Counted from the first letter of the stretch, positions 52,766-64,000 are shown. The stretch is DNA of 64,000 nt from Salinivirga cyanobacteriivorans (GCF_001443605.1 NZ_CP013118.1:4117001-4181000); one strand, 5' to 3'. Notes: a model not told the origin generated them from the letters alone. Numbers and translations: made by a program.

Positions 52766-53029
52766 ATGTACATAATAGCCGTCTACGATGTAGGACAAAA
52801 ACGAGTTGGAAAAATGCTTAAGCTGTGCCGCAGATATTTAAATTGGATACAAAACTCTGTATTTGAGGGTGAAATTACAGAAGTTAAGTTCAAGCAATTA
52901 AAATATGAAGCAAGGAGCATTATGGACGAGGAAGAAGATAGCTTTATTATTTTTAGTTCGCGCGATGAAAAGTGGTTAGAAAAAGAGATTGTAGGAAAAG
53001 AGCGGGGTTCAATTGATAATTTTTTATAA
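52766..53029 (+). CDS. cas2: CRISPR adaptation protein Cas2
   Basis: The 87-residue ferredoxin-fold protein starts MYIIAVYDV with the conserved Asp8, and contains RRYLNWIQNSVFEGE, the classical Cas2 helix-strand. It bridges two Cas1 dimers in the integration complex. It is the last cas gene, 223 bases from the first repeat. Confidence 0.95.
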   Translation: MYIIAVYDVGQKRVGKMLKLCRRYLNWIQNSVFEGEITEVKFKQLKYEARSIMDEEEDSFIIFSSRDEKWLEKEIVGKERGSIDNFL

Positions 53030-53252
53030 ATGTCGTCGAAGTTGATGTTTCAGAAAGGAAGGTAAAAAATCGGAAGATACACAATTAGACGAAATGCTCT
53101 TTGAAATCTTGATAATCATAATATTAACAATTATCGTCGTTATGCTGTTGTTACCATGCAATTAACCATCGACGACAAAAAACGAAGCTACATAAGCGTA
53201 AACGGTTTTGTTATGCCAATAAAACCGTTTATTTTTACACAAAGGCAAACGC
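53030..53252 (+). promoter_or_regulatory. CRISPR leader with hairpin and candidate pre-crRNA promoter
   Basis: The leader lies between cas2 and the first repeat. AAACGGTTTT (53200-53209) and AAAACCGTTT (53221-53230) form a perfect 10-bp stem with an 11-base loop. TTTG at 53207-53210 and TATTTTTA at 53230-53237 are 19 bases apart and match the -33/-7 promoter consensus except for the last G, placing a start about 10 bases before repeat 1. The hairpin overlaps these promoter elements. Confidence 0.6.
53094..53165 (+). CDS. Possible 23-residue hydrophobic peptide in the CRISPR leader
   Basis: The ATG at 53094 opens a frame for MLFEIL followed by a run of Ile/Val/Leu to a TAA at 53163. It could encode a single membrane helix. 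The reading frame is open upstream for about 14 further codons without an ATG, so it may be the tail of an older gene. Confidence 0.2.
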   Translation: MLFEILIIIILTIIVVMLLLPCN

Positions 53253-56200
53253 CTTCCAACCGCACCAAAATGGAATTGAAATCGTAATTCCCATCTGGGG
53301 TTAGGGTAAATGTACCCCCTTCCAACCGCACCAAAATGGAATTGAAATGAGGGTAAAATTGTTGATAATTCAACAATGCAATTACTTCCAACCGCACCAA
53401 AATGGAATTGAAATAACCGCCTGATTAACTCAGATTTTAATTCGCTGCCCTTCCAACCGCACCAAAATGGAATTGAAATTTGAGTATGCCTGACAAGGCG
53501 GACTTGCGTGTATCGCTTCCAACCGCACCAAAATGGAATTGAAATTCGTTGCAGCTTCCTTTGTTGTCGCTTCCTTTGTTGCTTCCAACCGCACCAAAAT
53601 GGAATTGAAATTTCCAACAAACTTTTGAAGGATTATTACTAATACCCTTCCAACCGCACCAAAATGGAATTGAAATAAAGCAATATTTCGGCTTAACTTA
53701 GCCCTCACACCACTTCCAACCGCACCAAAATGGAATTGAAATTAATTTCCAACCAATCCTCCAGTGCATAATGAATTTCTTCCAACCGCACCAAAATGGA
53801 ATTGAAATCTCGTACGCCAAGTGCTACTAATTACAATCTTCGCACTTCCAACCGCACCAAAATGGAATTGAAATACGAAAATTAAGTATAGCCCTGAAAA
53901 AAATAGGTTACTTCCAACCGCACCAAAATGGAATTGAAATATAACCCGTCCTTGTACTTCAGTAGTAGTTCTACAGCTTCCAACCGCACCAAAATGGAAT
54001 TGAAATAAAACAACGTGTGCCAACATCACATAAATGTTCATTCTTCCAACCGCACCAAAATGGAATTGAAATCTTTTTCTTTATCGGATACGCTATATAA
54101 TTCAGGCCCTTCCAACCGCACCAAAATGGAATTGAAATGTCAATATCTTCCATCTTGTAAGAATTATTTACATGCTTCCAACCGCACCAAAATGGAATTG
54201 AAATCTCATACGCCAAGTGCTGCTAATTACAATCTTCGCACTTCCAACCGCACCAAAATGGAATTGAAATTATTTTTTGGAAAATGTATCTTCAAAAGAA
54301 ATTAAACTTCCAACCGCACCAAAATGGAATTGAAATATCCTTGTCGCCCTCAGTGAATCTGGTTGCCTTATGCTTCCAACCGCACCAAAATGGAATTGAA
54401 ATTTTTTACCCCTACTTGTAATTACAGGATTTTCAATGCTTCCAACCGCACCAAAATGGAATTGAAATTCCATCGAGAGCTGGGCTTTCATGGCATCTGA
54501 CATCCTTCCAACCGCACCAAAATGGAATTGAAATTGCCTCAACTTTTTTGCCTGAACATGTTTGTGTAAACTTCCAACCGCACCAAAATGGAATTGAAAT
54601 ACGATAACACCTATGGGGCGCCTGGCATCATTAACCACTTCCAACCGCACCAAAATGGAATTGAAATCTGCTACTTGCAGATGCAAAGCCCATAAATGAC
54701 CGACTTCCAACCGCACCAAAATGGAATTGAAATGTAATCAATAGAGAACCTAAATTATATGATTTAATTACTTCCAACCGCACCAAAATGGAATTGAAAT
54801 ATAAACGGGCATGTAGTAAGAGTCCCTGGTTATGGCTCTTCCAACCGCACCAAAATGGAATTGAAATAAAGTATGGCAAGATGGTGAATGCTGGATTATG
54901 GGACTTCCAACCGCACCAAAATGGAATTGAAATTGAGCAGGAACCAGGCAGCGGGGGAAAGCAATCCGCCTTCCAACCGCACCAAAATGGAATTGAAATA
55001 TTATGACTTTTACCACATTTTCAAGAAATGCTTCTCTTCCAACCGCACCAAAATGGAATTGAAATGTATTTTTGCACGACGTTCAGCTGGTATATATCTA
55101 CCCTTCCAACCGCACCAAAATGGAATTGAAATATTAGCTTTATATTCAAGCATTGTGTAAAATGCACCCTTCCAACCGCACCAAAATGGAATTGAAATCT
55201 GGAACGCCGAAGTATCTGGCAGGTGAAAGATAGTCTTCCAACCGCACCAAAATGGAATTGAAATTTCAAAACTCCCTCCAGCTTGTTCTAACAATTCACA
55301 CTTCCAACCGCACCAAAATGGAATTGAAATTTTTTACCCCTACTTGTAATTACAGGATTTTCAATGCTTCCAACCGCACCAAAATGGAATTGAAATACAT
55401 TACATAAATGTTCATTGCCGTTTTCGTCTTTACTTCCAACCGCACCAAAATGGAATTGAAATATCAATTCAGCATATTTAGCAAAATTTTCTCGTGTTCT
55501 TCCAACCGCACCAAAATGGAATTGAAATTGTGTACTCTATTAAATCAACGTATTCCTTCCCAGCCTTCCAACCGCACCAAAATGGAATTGAAATCGTTAT
55601 GCGAACTTTATTCATCTCTTTTTTTTCACCCTTCCAACCGCACCAAAATGGAATTGAAATAACAGTTGGACAGGAATTCCGCACACTATCATCATTCTTC
55701 CAACCGCACCAAAATGGAATTGAAATATTTCATTTGTAACTGAATAAAAACAAAGTATATGGGCTTCCAACCGCACCAAAATGGAATTGAAATTACTGAT
55801 AGGTTGTGTTAGTAAACAACATGTCATCCCTTCCAACCGCACCAAAATGGAATTGAAATCCGCTTGCAGGACTAACAACTGTACCATCATCAAATCTTCC
55901 AACCGCACCAAAATGGAATTGAAATACTCAAAAAACGGAGAAAATGTGGAAATAACTGAAACTTCCAACCGCACCAAAATGGAATTGAAATGATATTAAT
56001 AATTTGAAATCATTACCCGATTTGCGGCTTCCAACCGCACCAAAATGGAATTGAAATCAATATGATTCGATGGGGCGATTGGCTAAATGCAGCCTTCCAA
56101 CCGCACCAAAATGGAATTGAAATTAATTAATCCTTTTTATATATTAATTTTGAACTCGACTTCCAACCGCACCAAAATGGAATTGAAATGGCAAATTTCC

Positions 56201-59200
56201 ACCTGTTAAGCCTATAAGGGATTGGCTTCCAACCGCACCAAAATGGAATTGAAATAACATTGTTGTCCGCTGTACTTATCCAGTTTTCATTCTTCCAACC
56301 GCACCAAAATGGAATTGAAATTTAAGAGATTTTATACGAACGGAATTTACTTCTGTTCCTTCCAACCGCACCAAAATGGAATTGAAATAATGGGAGGAGC
56401 GTTGAGCATCACCCTCGCAGGAATGCTTCCAACCGCACCAAAATGGAATTGAAATTTCTGCAACGGCACAATAGCAACCACTTTTTGAAACCTTCCAACC
56501 GCACCAAAATGGAATTGAAATACTGTCTCAATGTTTTTTTTCAGGTCTATATATGAACTTCCAACCGCACCAAAATGGAATTGAAATATTTTTAATCTCA
56601 AAACGACCATAGCGAGGGCGGTAACTTCCAACCGCACCAAACTGGAATTGAAATATTTATCCCGTACCCAATCCCGTATAGGCTTAACACTTCCAACCGC
56701 ACCAAAATGGAATTGAAATCTCGAAAAGTATGAGGCTTATTGTGATTTGAAGTTTTCTTCCAACCGCACCAAAATGGAATTGAAATACTTTAAGGGTAGC
56801 GAGGAAGGACAGAACAAATTGACTTCCAACCGCACCAAAATGGAATTGAAATAAAACACAACCGAAACAAAAAGAGAAAAGCAAAAAACTTCCAACCGCA
56901 CCAAAATGGAATTGAAATCTTGCTCTTTAATTGCCTCATCCTTATCAATTCCAGCTTCCAACCGCACCAAAATGGAATTGAAATTACTTGGAAGTCCGTA
57001 TAATAATTGTGCCTTTTATTCTTCCAACCGCACCAAAATGGAATTGAAATGGATTATCTTTGCCGACTGGAACCCGGATGCTGAATCTTCCAACCGCACC
57101 AAAATGGAATTGAAATACGTTTCTGCTTCCTTCGTTGTCGCTTCCTAAGTTGCTTCCAACCGCACCAAAATGGAATTGAAATTCGGCAACAGAAATTTTA
57201 CGTCCGTCCTGCAATTCCTTCCAACCGCACCAAAATGGAATTGAAATTCTTTGGATAATCGGTTAAGCCAAGGCAGATCTGGTTCTTCCAACCGCACCAA
57301 AATGGAATTGAAATACTTGTACGGCTGCAAGTGATGATTATAGCAGTGGCTCTTCCAACCGCACCAAAATGGAATTGAAATTCGGGTGAGTGGGCTTTGG
57401 GTGATGTTAAAGTATTTACTTCCAACCGCACCAAAATGGAATTGAAATCAAGTAACCGCGATGGGGGGTACGTATCATGGCACTCTTCCAACCGCACCAA
57501 AATGGAATTGAAATAGGTATGGTTATTAGATGAGTGTCATAAGTTATCTACTTCCAACCGCACCAAAATGGAATTGAAATACCTATACAGTACCAATTAC
57601 TAATCATTAAACTAAACTTCCAACCGCACCAAAATGGAATTGAAATTACTTTGAGTAAAAGTTAAAGTAGTATCTACTCCTGCTTCCAACCGCACCAAAA
57701 TGGAATTGAAATACCTGAGAGCTTTGAGTCGCCCAGCTTTGTAGTATCCTTCCAACCGCACCAAAATGGAATTGAAATATTACAGACCCGACAAATGGTT
57801 TTTTGTACATTGTTCTTCCAACCGCACCAAAATGGAATTGAAATAAAATACGGAATCTCAAAAAAACAGTGGCTAAAAAACTTCCAACCGCACCAAAATG
57901 GAATTGAAATAACCTAAACGCCTGTATGTTTTGGCATCATTAGCATACTTCCAACCGCACCAAAATGGAATTGAAATACAAGAAATGGCGGGTCGAACAT
58001 TATCACATTCATACTTCCAACCGCACCAAAATGGAATTGAAATTTGACAAATGCAATTTTAGAGAATATTGATATTGAACTTCCAACCGCACCAAACTGG
58101 AATTGAAATCCCATACTTCAATATAAATATTCTGTCCTTCTTGTCCTTCCAACCGCACCAAACTGGAATTGAAATAGCACTTGAAAAGCGTTCATCCCCT
58201 TGAGCTGCACACTTCCAACCGCACCAAAATGGAATTGAAATGGCTTCCCGCATGAACGCCTTCAACCATCATAACCCTTCCAACCGCACCAAAATGGAAT
58301 TGAAATGCATTAACCGATTTCATGTATCTGCTGGCTGGTGATCTTCCAACCGCACCAAAATGGAATTGAAATAATAATTTTGCAAATAATTTCATAATTA
58401 ATTAATTTCTTCCAACCGCACCAAAATGGAATTGAAATCTATATAACCATATTCAGTACGCCCTAACAATGAGCCTTCCAACCGCACCAAAATGGAATTG
58501 AAATAGTACGTCTTAGTAAATTGCGCAAGAAGGGTGCGCAGCTTCCAACCGCACCAAAATGGAATTGAAATAACAAGTCCGCTAGGGCTTGTAATGTCAC
58601 ATTATAACTTCCAACCGCACCAAAATGGAATTGAAATCTGAGTAAAGGCAAGGCTAGCTTATTGAGACATGATTCTTCCAACCGCACCAAAATGGAATTG
58701 AAATTAACAACTATGAACTCTATGTTTCGTGGATGTACGCTTCCAACCGCACCAAAATGGAATTGAAATGATCTAATGTTAAATTCATTGAGTGCGTCAA
58801 ATCGGCTTCCAACCGCACCAAAATGGAATTGAAATATCGGATTAATTTTTCATCTGTCATGACCCTTTGGTCTTCCAACCGCACCAAAATGGAATTGAAA
58901 TTTTAATGAAAGAAAACAATTTATTGGCACGGATTGACTTCCAACCGCACCAAAATGGAATTGAAATCGGAAACTTTGGCGGTGCGGTTTTTAATGTTGT
59001 GTTCTTCCAACCGCACCAAAATGGAATTGAAATAACTTGAAACACGGAACCTGAAACCTGAAACATGGACTTCCAACCGCACCAAAATGGAATTGAAATA
59101 ACATTGATGGTGGACAACTTGCAGACATGATTGCACTTCCAACCGCACCAAAATGGAATTGAAATATCCAATCATAATTGACCCAACCAACATTGTGTTT

Positions 59201-59356
59201 GCTTCCAACCGCACCAAAATGGAATTGAAATGACCAAAGGGATGCAACAACAATTTCATTTAATGCACTTCCAACCGCACCAAAATGGAATTGAAATAAT
59301 TTTAGATGAATTGCAACTTTCCCCCCCCCGTCGCTTCCAACCGCACCAAAATGGAA
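53253..59356 (+). CRISPR. CRISPR array, leader-proximal part (92 full repeats and the left part of a split one)
   Basis: The 30-bp repeat (first at 53253-53282) starts CTTCCAACCGCACC and ends with the 8-base handle ATTGAAAT. Spacers are 35-37 bp, period about 66 bp. My hand count gives 92 complete repeats plus a 23-base left part at 59334-59356. Three repeats, starting at 56625, 58080 and 58146, carry the same A-to-C change at position 18; all others that I checked are uniform. Transcription is expected left to right from the leader, giving crRNAs of type I-B form. Two exact spacer duplications and several near matches exist. Confidence 0.98.
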
Positions 59357-60853
59357 CATACCGTCCAAAAAAGTGTGTCTAAAACACATGGTTCCCAACT
59401 ATTATTAGTTTTGCAATGAATTAAAAAGTAAAACAATAAAAGTCAGAAACCATGATGTTTACAAAGAAACAAACAGAAGAAGTATTAAGCAAGTTTATTT
59501 CACGAGAAAATGGTCTTCATGATGTAATGGAGATGGTCTTAAATGCAATGATGTATTCAGAACGGGAAGCCTTTCTGTCAGGAGCAAAAAGCAACAAGGG
59601 AAATGGTTACAGACCCCTAAGTGCCTTAGGTCATGGACACCAACTTGAGCTGCAAGTCCCTAGAGATCGCTTAAGTCAATTTACTCCAAAAATATTAGCT
59701 ATATTTCGAGAACAAGAATCTTACTTAAAAGAAGTCTCCTTTAAGCTATATTCAAAAGGTTTAACCACGCGTGATATATCCTCAGTCATGGATACCATTT
59801 ATGGCGGACATTATAGTAAAAGTAAGATTAGTGATATTAGTACCAGTTTTTATGATCAAATGCAAGCATGGAGAAACAGAGAACTGGACTCCCATTATCT
59901 TGCACTTTATATTGACGGCCTTCATGTAAAATTAAAAAGAGGAAATAAATATGAAACAGAATGTTTTTATATCATTCTTGGCTTGCGTGAAGATTTTAAG
60001 CGAGAAGTCATATCTATCGTTAATTTTCCCGTAGAATCAGCTAATTCATGGGAAATAATATTTGATCAAATCAAAGCAAGAGGAATAGAGACTGTTGGTA
60101 TTATAATATCAGACGCTCTAAGCGGTATTGATAAGAGCATAGCAAAAAAATTTAGTTGCCCGCATCAGAAATGCATTTTACACTTGCAACGTAACCTATT
60201 AAGTTATGTCCGCATGAGTGATAAAAAAGAGGTTGCTAATGACTTTAGAGAAGTTCTCAGTGCTGCTGATCCGCACCATAACAAAGCTATAGCTGTGTCA
60301 AAATTTAAAGAATTTAAAGAAAAATGGCGAAAGAAATACAGGTCTTTTGGGCAATATCTTGATAACCTGGATATTTACCCATATTTAACCTTTTTAGATT
60401 ACGATGTCAGAATACGTCGTATGCTTTATACGACCAACTGGATAGAGCGATTTAATAAAAGCGCCAGAAGAACATTGAAAATAAGAGGTGCATTACCATC
60501 TGAAGAGGCAGTTCTATCACTGATAACAAGTGTGGCAAAAGAACAAACAGAGGGTCATTACTCATATCCTATTTATAATTTTAGATATGAAGAAAAACTA
60601 TTAGCAAACAAATATTAACCTGGATTTGATTTATTATCTCAAATGCAAAATTAATTTGACTAGGAAAGTTGTCAAGAGCAAGACAAGTGGCCCCACATGC
60701 CACTACACAACACCTAAGCCACTATTGACAACATCCTTCGTCAAATTTTAAAAGCATTTAGAACAAATAAATCAACGAAAAAATATAAGTTTGTATTGAA
60801 AGAATGCATTACTAATAATAAGTCAACCCAGACACACTAATCTGGACACTACC
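59357..60853 (+). mobile_element. IS256-family insertion sequence inside a CRISPR repeat
   Basis: The element is 1497 bp long. Its ends are imperfect inverted repeats of about 24 bases; both contain GTCCA and then AGTGTGTCT on the inward-reading strand. The 8-bp target duplication AAATGGAA lies at 59349-59356 and 60854-60861, and both copies derive from the repeat. Removing the element and one copy restores a perfect 30-bp repeat (23 + 7 bases). It holds one transposase gene; the last 235 bases before the right end show no gene. Confidence 0.93.
59452..60618 (+). CDS. IS256/Mutator-type transposase
   Basis: The 388-residue DDE transposase has D155 (LYIDGLHVK), D221 (GIIISDALSGI), the C-x2-H pair (CILHLQRN, C241/H244) and E332 in NWIERFNKSARRTLKIRGALPSEEA, the signature of the Mutator/IS256 family. 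It is complete and intact, so the element may still be active. Adjacent ATG codons at 59452 and 59455 both serve as possible starts. It reads in the same direction as the CRISPR array, so read-through from the leader could include its mRNA. Confidence 0.95.
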   Translation: MMFTKKQTEEVLSKFISRENGLHDVMEMVLNAMMYSEREAFLSGAKSNKGNGYRPLSALGHGHQLELQVPRDRLSQFTPKILAIFREQESYLKEVSFKLYSKGLTTRDISSVMDTIYGGHYSKSKISDISTSFYDQMQAWRNRELDSHYLALYIDGLHVKLKRGNKYETECFYIILGLREDFKREVISIVNFPVESANSWEIIFDQIKARGIETVGIIISDALSGIDKSIAKKFSCPHQKCILHLQRNLLSYVRMSDKKEVANDFREVLSAADPHHNKAIAVSKFKEFKEKWRKKYRSFGQYLDNLDIYPYLTFLDYDVRIRRMLYTTNWIERFNKSARRTLKIRGALPSEEAVLSLITSVAKEQTEGHYSYPIYNFRYEEKLLANKY

Positions 60854-60861
60854 AAATGGAA
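60854..60861. repeat. Right copy of the 8-bp target-site duplication
   Basis: AAATGGAA here is identical to 59349-59356 on the left of the insertion sequence. Confidence 0.92.
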
Positions 60862-63800
60862 TTGAAATGCTCAGAGGTATTCGGGGGGTTAAAAGAAAAC
60901 TTACTTCCAACCGCACCAAAATGGAATTGAAATCTTCCTATAGTGCATGCGGATTATGAGATTAATATGACTTCCAACCGCACCAAAATGGAATTGAAAT
61001 GTCGTATCAATTGATACAGCATTTTGCCCGTAAAAGCTTCCAACCGCACCAAAATGGAATTGAAATGTCATCAGGCATGGTGAAAAATTGATTGGTTTTA
61101 ATACTTCCAACCGCACCAAAATGGAATTGAAATCAATTTACTAAGACGTGCTTGGCTCTTAACCATACGCTTCCAACCGCACCAAAATGGAATTGAAATA
61201 TTGTTGCGAGAGTTAACTTAATGACGTCTTTCCACCTTCCAACCGCACCAAAATGGAATTGAAATTTAAACAGCAATTAAAACGCGATCTCGAGAAATGG
61301 GCTTCCAACCGCACCAAAATGGAATTGAAATAAAATTGATACAATTACAGGAATTAAAGCACCGACACTTCCAACCGCACCAAAATGGAATTGAAATCAG
61401 GATAATTGAAGACAAATCCTGGCAATCGGGGGCGCTTCCAACCGCACCAAAATGGAATTGAAATCACAAATACAGGGCAGTAACGATGGAACTTTTTGGA
61501 CTTCCAACCGCACCAAAATGGAATTGAAATCAGAAACAGTTGATGTTGACCATGGTTTGGACTGGCTTCCAACCGCACCAAAATGGAATTGAAATATACC
61601 CCGTCAATGATACTAGCTTTTTTTATCAGTACTTCCAACCGCACCAAAATGGAATTGAAATCTTATAGTCCGAGGATTCTTATCGTTTACTTTTATTCTT
61701 CCAACCGCACCAAAATGGAATTGAAATACCACCAACTATCCATGAATCATATTTTAATTTTAACTTCCAACCGCACCAAAATGGAATTGAAATAAACAAA
61801 AAGAGAAAAGCAAAAAAAATCCCGTGCCTCCTTCCAACCGCACCAAAATGGAATTGAAATAAAAATATTATCTCTCAACAAATATAACTCCATCAACTTC
61901 CAACCGCACCAAAATGGAATTGAAATACGAAGGCGAAACTGTTCTTGATAATACAATGGGTACTTCCAACCGCACCAAAATGGAATTGAAATCAGTTTTT
62001 TTTGTCCCTTCGCTGGCTTCGCTCAATCCTTCCAACCGCACCAAAATGGAATTGAAATATCGTCAAAAATTCAGAAGGGTACGGCTATAATTACCTTCCA
62101 ACCGCACCAAAATGGAATTGAAATTCCGCCAGTTAGTAGGATAGTCTTATATCGGGCAACCTTCCAACCGCACCAAAATGGAATTGAAATAATTGTATCA
62201 CTCTATATTGAAGGAAATGGAAAATGCTTCCAACCGCACCAAAATGGAATTGAAATTACATATCCATCATGCTTTCCCGTATCAATCCCATACTTCCAAC
62301 CGCACCAAAATGGAATTGAAATCAATAAATTAGATTTTACAAATGGCCGAGTAAATACTTCCAACCGCACCAAAATGGAATTGAAATATTGAAGCTTCCC
62401 CAGTTGAAGCTTCCCCAGTTGACTTCCAACCGCACCAAAATGGAATTGAAATGCCTGATGTTAGTCAACGTGAAACTGTAGGATATGCTTCCAACCGCAC
62501 CAAAATGGAATTGAAATTAAGAAGCCCCACCGCCACAACAGTATAAATCAAGCCTTCCAACCGCACCAAAATGGAATTGAAATGAGAAAGTGGATGAATT
62601 GATTGCGCATAAGGCAACTCTTCCAACCGCACCAAAATGGAATTGAAATTTGAAATTGAATACAATAGTAGTGAAAATGATGGTGCTTCCAACCGCACCA
62701 AAATGGAATTGAAATATATAATTTTTCAGGCACTTATGATGGAAATGAGTTCTTCCAACCGCACCAAAATGGAATTGAAATTGAGCAGGATGACAAGATA
62801 AAGGATTTACAGATCAACTTCCAACCGCACCAAAATGGAATTGAAATAAATATGATTGTCATTATTATACTAATCTAGGGGATACTTCCAACCGCACCAA
62901 AATGGAATTGAAATACCTGAGAGCTTTGAGTCGCCCAGCTTTGTAGTATCCTTCCAACCGCACCAAAATGGAATTGAAATGTTGTTGAATTTAAAATTTA
63001 AAAATATGAAAACTACCTTCCAACCGCACCAAAATGGAATTGAAATCCGCTTTCAGGACTAACAACTGTGCCATCATCAAATTCTTCCAACCGCACCAAA
63101 ATGGAATTGAAATTACACATCATGAAAAATTTAACAAAAATTATCGATTCTTCCAACCGCACCAAAATGGAATTGAAATGGTTTACTGTACACTAAAACA
63201 CGTGAATTATGGCAACTTCCAACCGCACCAAAATGGAATTGAAATATGATGGGAATTCTGAATACTATCAACGGAGCTACGCTTCCAACCGCACCAAAAT
63301 GGAATTGAAATCCAGAATGTTGGCCGGTTTTAGGGCTTATGCAGAACCTTCCAACCGCACCAAAATGGAATTGAAATTACCTTCCAAATCCTCAGATTTG
63401 AATTCTTCATTACCTTCCAACCGCACCAAAATGGAATTGAAATATGCTAACGGACCTAATGCGGCAGTCAATCCTCCTACTTCCAACCGCACCAAAATGG
63501 AATTGAAATGAAATTAAAAGCTTTTTTAGTTTCTCGTATTCGTTCTTCCAACCGCACCAAAATGGAATTGAAATATGTCATCAATTGCCATAAATTGCAT
63601 ATCAGGATCACTTCCAACCGCACCAAAATGGAATTGAAATAATGTATTCATCGTAGGCGCTGCATAACTCATTGCCTTCCAACCGCACCAAAATGGAATT
63701 GAAATATGCAGGCACATCTTAGCGCCTTTGTACATCCATGGCTTCCAACCGCACCAAAATGGAATTGAAATTCAAAATAATGATCCATGTTTTCATGCAT

Positions 63801-64000
63801 CACTGCTCTTCCAACCGCACCAAAATGGAATTGAAATGAACAAGTTTTAGGCAGGCATTATTTTTTATGGCTTCTTCCAACCGCACCAAAATGGAATTGA
63901 AATATGCTAATCGAACAATTACTTCATACAATTCATAATCTTCCAACCGCACCAAAATGGAATTGAAATTAATGCTTCGCAGCAATGGAGGCTTTTTTCA
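60862..64000 (+). CRISPR. CRISPR array, leader-distal part (right part of the split repeat plus 47 full repeats; cut by window edge)
   Basis: The 7-base rest of the split repeat (60862-60868) is followed by a spacer and 47 complete repeats from 60904 to 63969, then 31 bases of a spacer at the window edge. Repeat sequence and 30+36 spacing are the same as in the left part, so both parts are one array. No degenerate terminal repeat is seen, so the array continues beyond the window. The whole array has 140 repeats within view and 139 complete spacers. Confidence 0.98.

Noticed and set aside
59298-59333. C9 tract in the last spacer before the insertion sequence as a functional motif
   Set aside because: It lies within an ordinary spacer and probably reflects the protospacer or a sequencing artefact.
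62389-62422. Internal tandem duplication (TTGAAGCTTCCCCAG twice) as a new repeat type
   Set aside because: It is contained in one spacer and has the length of an ordinary spacer, so it reflects the captured DNA.
53162-63985. Dozens of open frames of 60-150 residues on both strands across the array, with recurring peptides such as FQFHFGAVG or SNRTKMELK
   Set aside because: They are translations of the CRISPR repeat in six frames; the 66-bp period keeps frames open. No ribosome-binding sites or family features.
1-64000. tRNA or rRNA genes and a replication origin
   Set aside because: No cloverleaf-like or rRNA-like segments and no dnaA-box clusters were recognised by eye on either strand; a covariance-model search would be decisive.

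Overview
The window looks like a chromosomal segment of a Bacteroidota bacterium, probably of the Marinilabiliales/Bacteroidales type. The evidence is a type IX secretion C-terminal sorting domain, LytTR two-component pairs, lipoproteins with short signal peptides, A-rich upstream regions with few Shine-Dalgarno motifs, and TTTG-N19-TAnnTTTG promoters. No rRNA or tRNA gene was seen.

Positions 1-14.5 kb are housekeeping and signalling. They hold a LytTR regulator/LytS kinase/LiaF-like set, a methyltransferase, a PfpI protein, a PAS-SpoIIE phosphatase with a NrtS-like membrane head, a MarR regulator, ferritin, isocitrate dehydrogenase, dnaX, an OlsF-like acyltransferase fusion and ftsE. The long form of dnaX requires a -1 shift at an A11 run followed by a stem-loop.

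Positions 14.6-23 kb form a one-direction acyl-CoA operon: thiolase, alpha/beta hydrolase, SDR reductase, KAS III-like protein 1, sodium:solute symporter, acyl-CoA ligase and KAS III-like protein 2. Both KAS III proteins keep the cysteine but lack the usual His/Asn. A lipoprotein, an outer-membrane barrel and a second hydrolase follow. The operon resembles an uptake, activation and thiolysis route for an unknown acid. Positions 27-37 kb are mixed: idi, a MATE exporter, a second LytS/LytTR pair, an esterase, a glycosyltransferase, a T9SS cargo protein and a decayed outer-membrane gene.

Positions 37-64 kb are a type I-B CRISPR-Cas island. The order is promoter, cas6, DUF1016 remnant, unknown gene, cas8b, cas7, cas5, cas3, UPF0158-domain gene, broken cas4, abiEi-abiEii, frameshifted cas4, cas1, four-helix-bundle gene, cas2, leader and a very large array. 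By hand count there are 140 repeats of 30 bp inside the window, and the array runs off the right edge. One repeat is split by a 1497-bp IS256-family element with an 8-bp target duplication. Interference genes look intact. The adaptation side is damaged (both cas4 copies) and is embedded in tandem TCAATCT/AGATTGA repeat islands. Several spacers are duplicated or near-duplicated, suggesting repeated exposure to one family of invaders.
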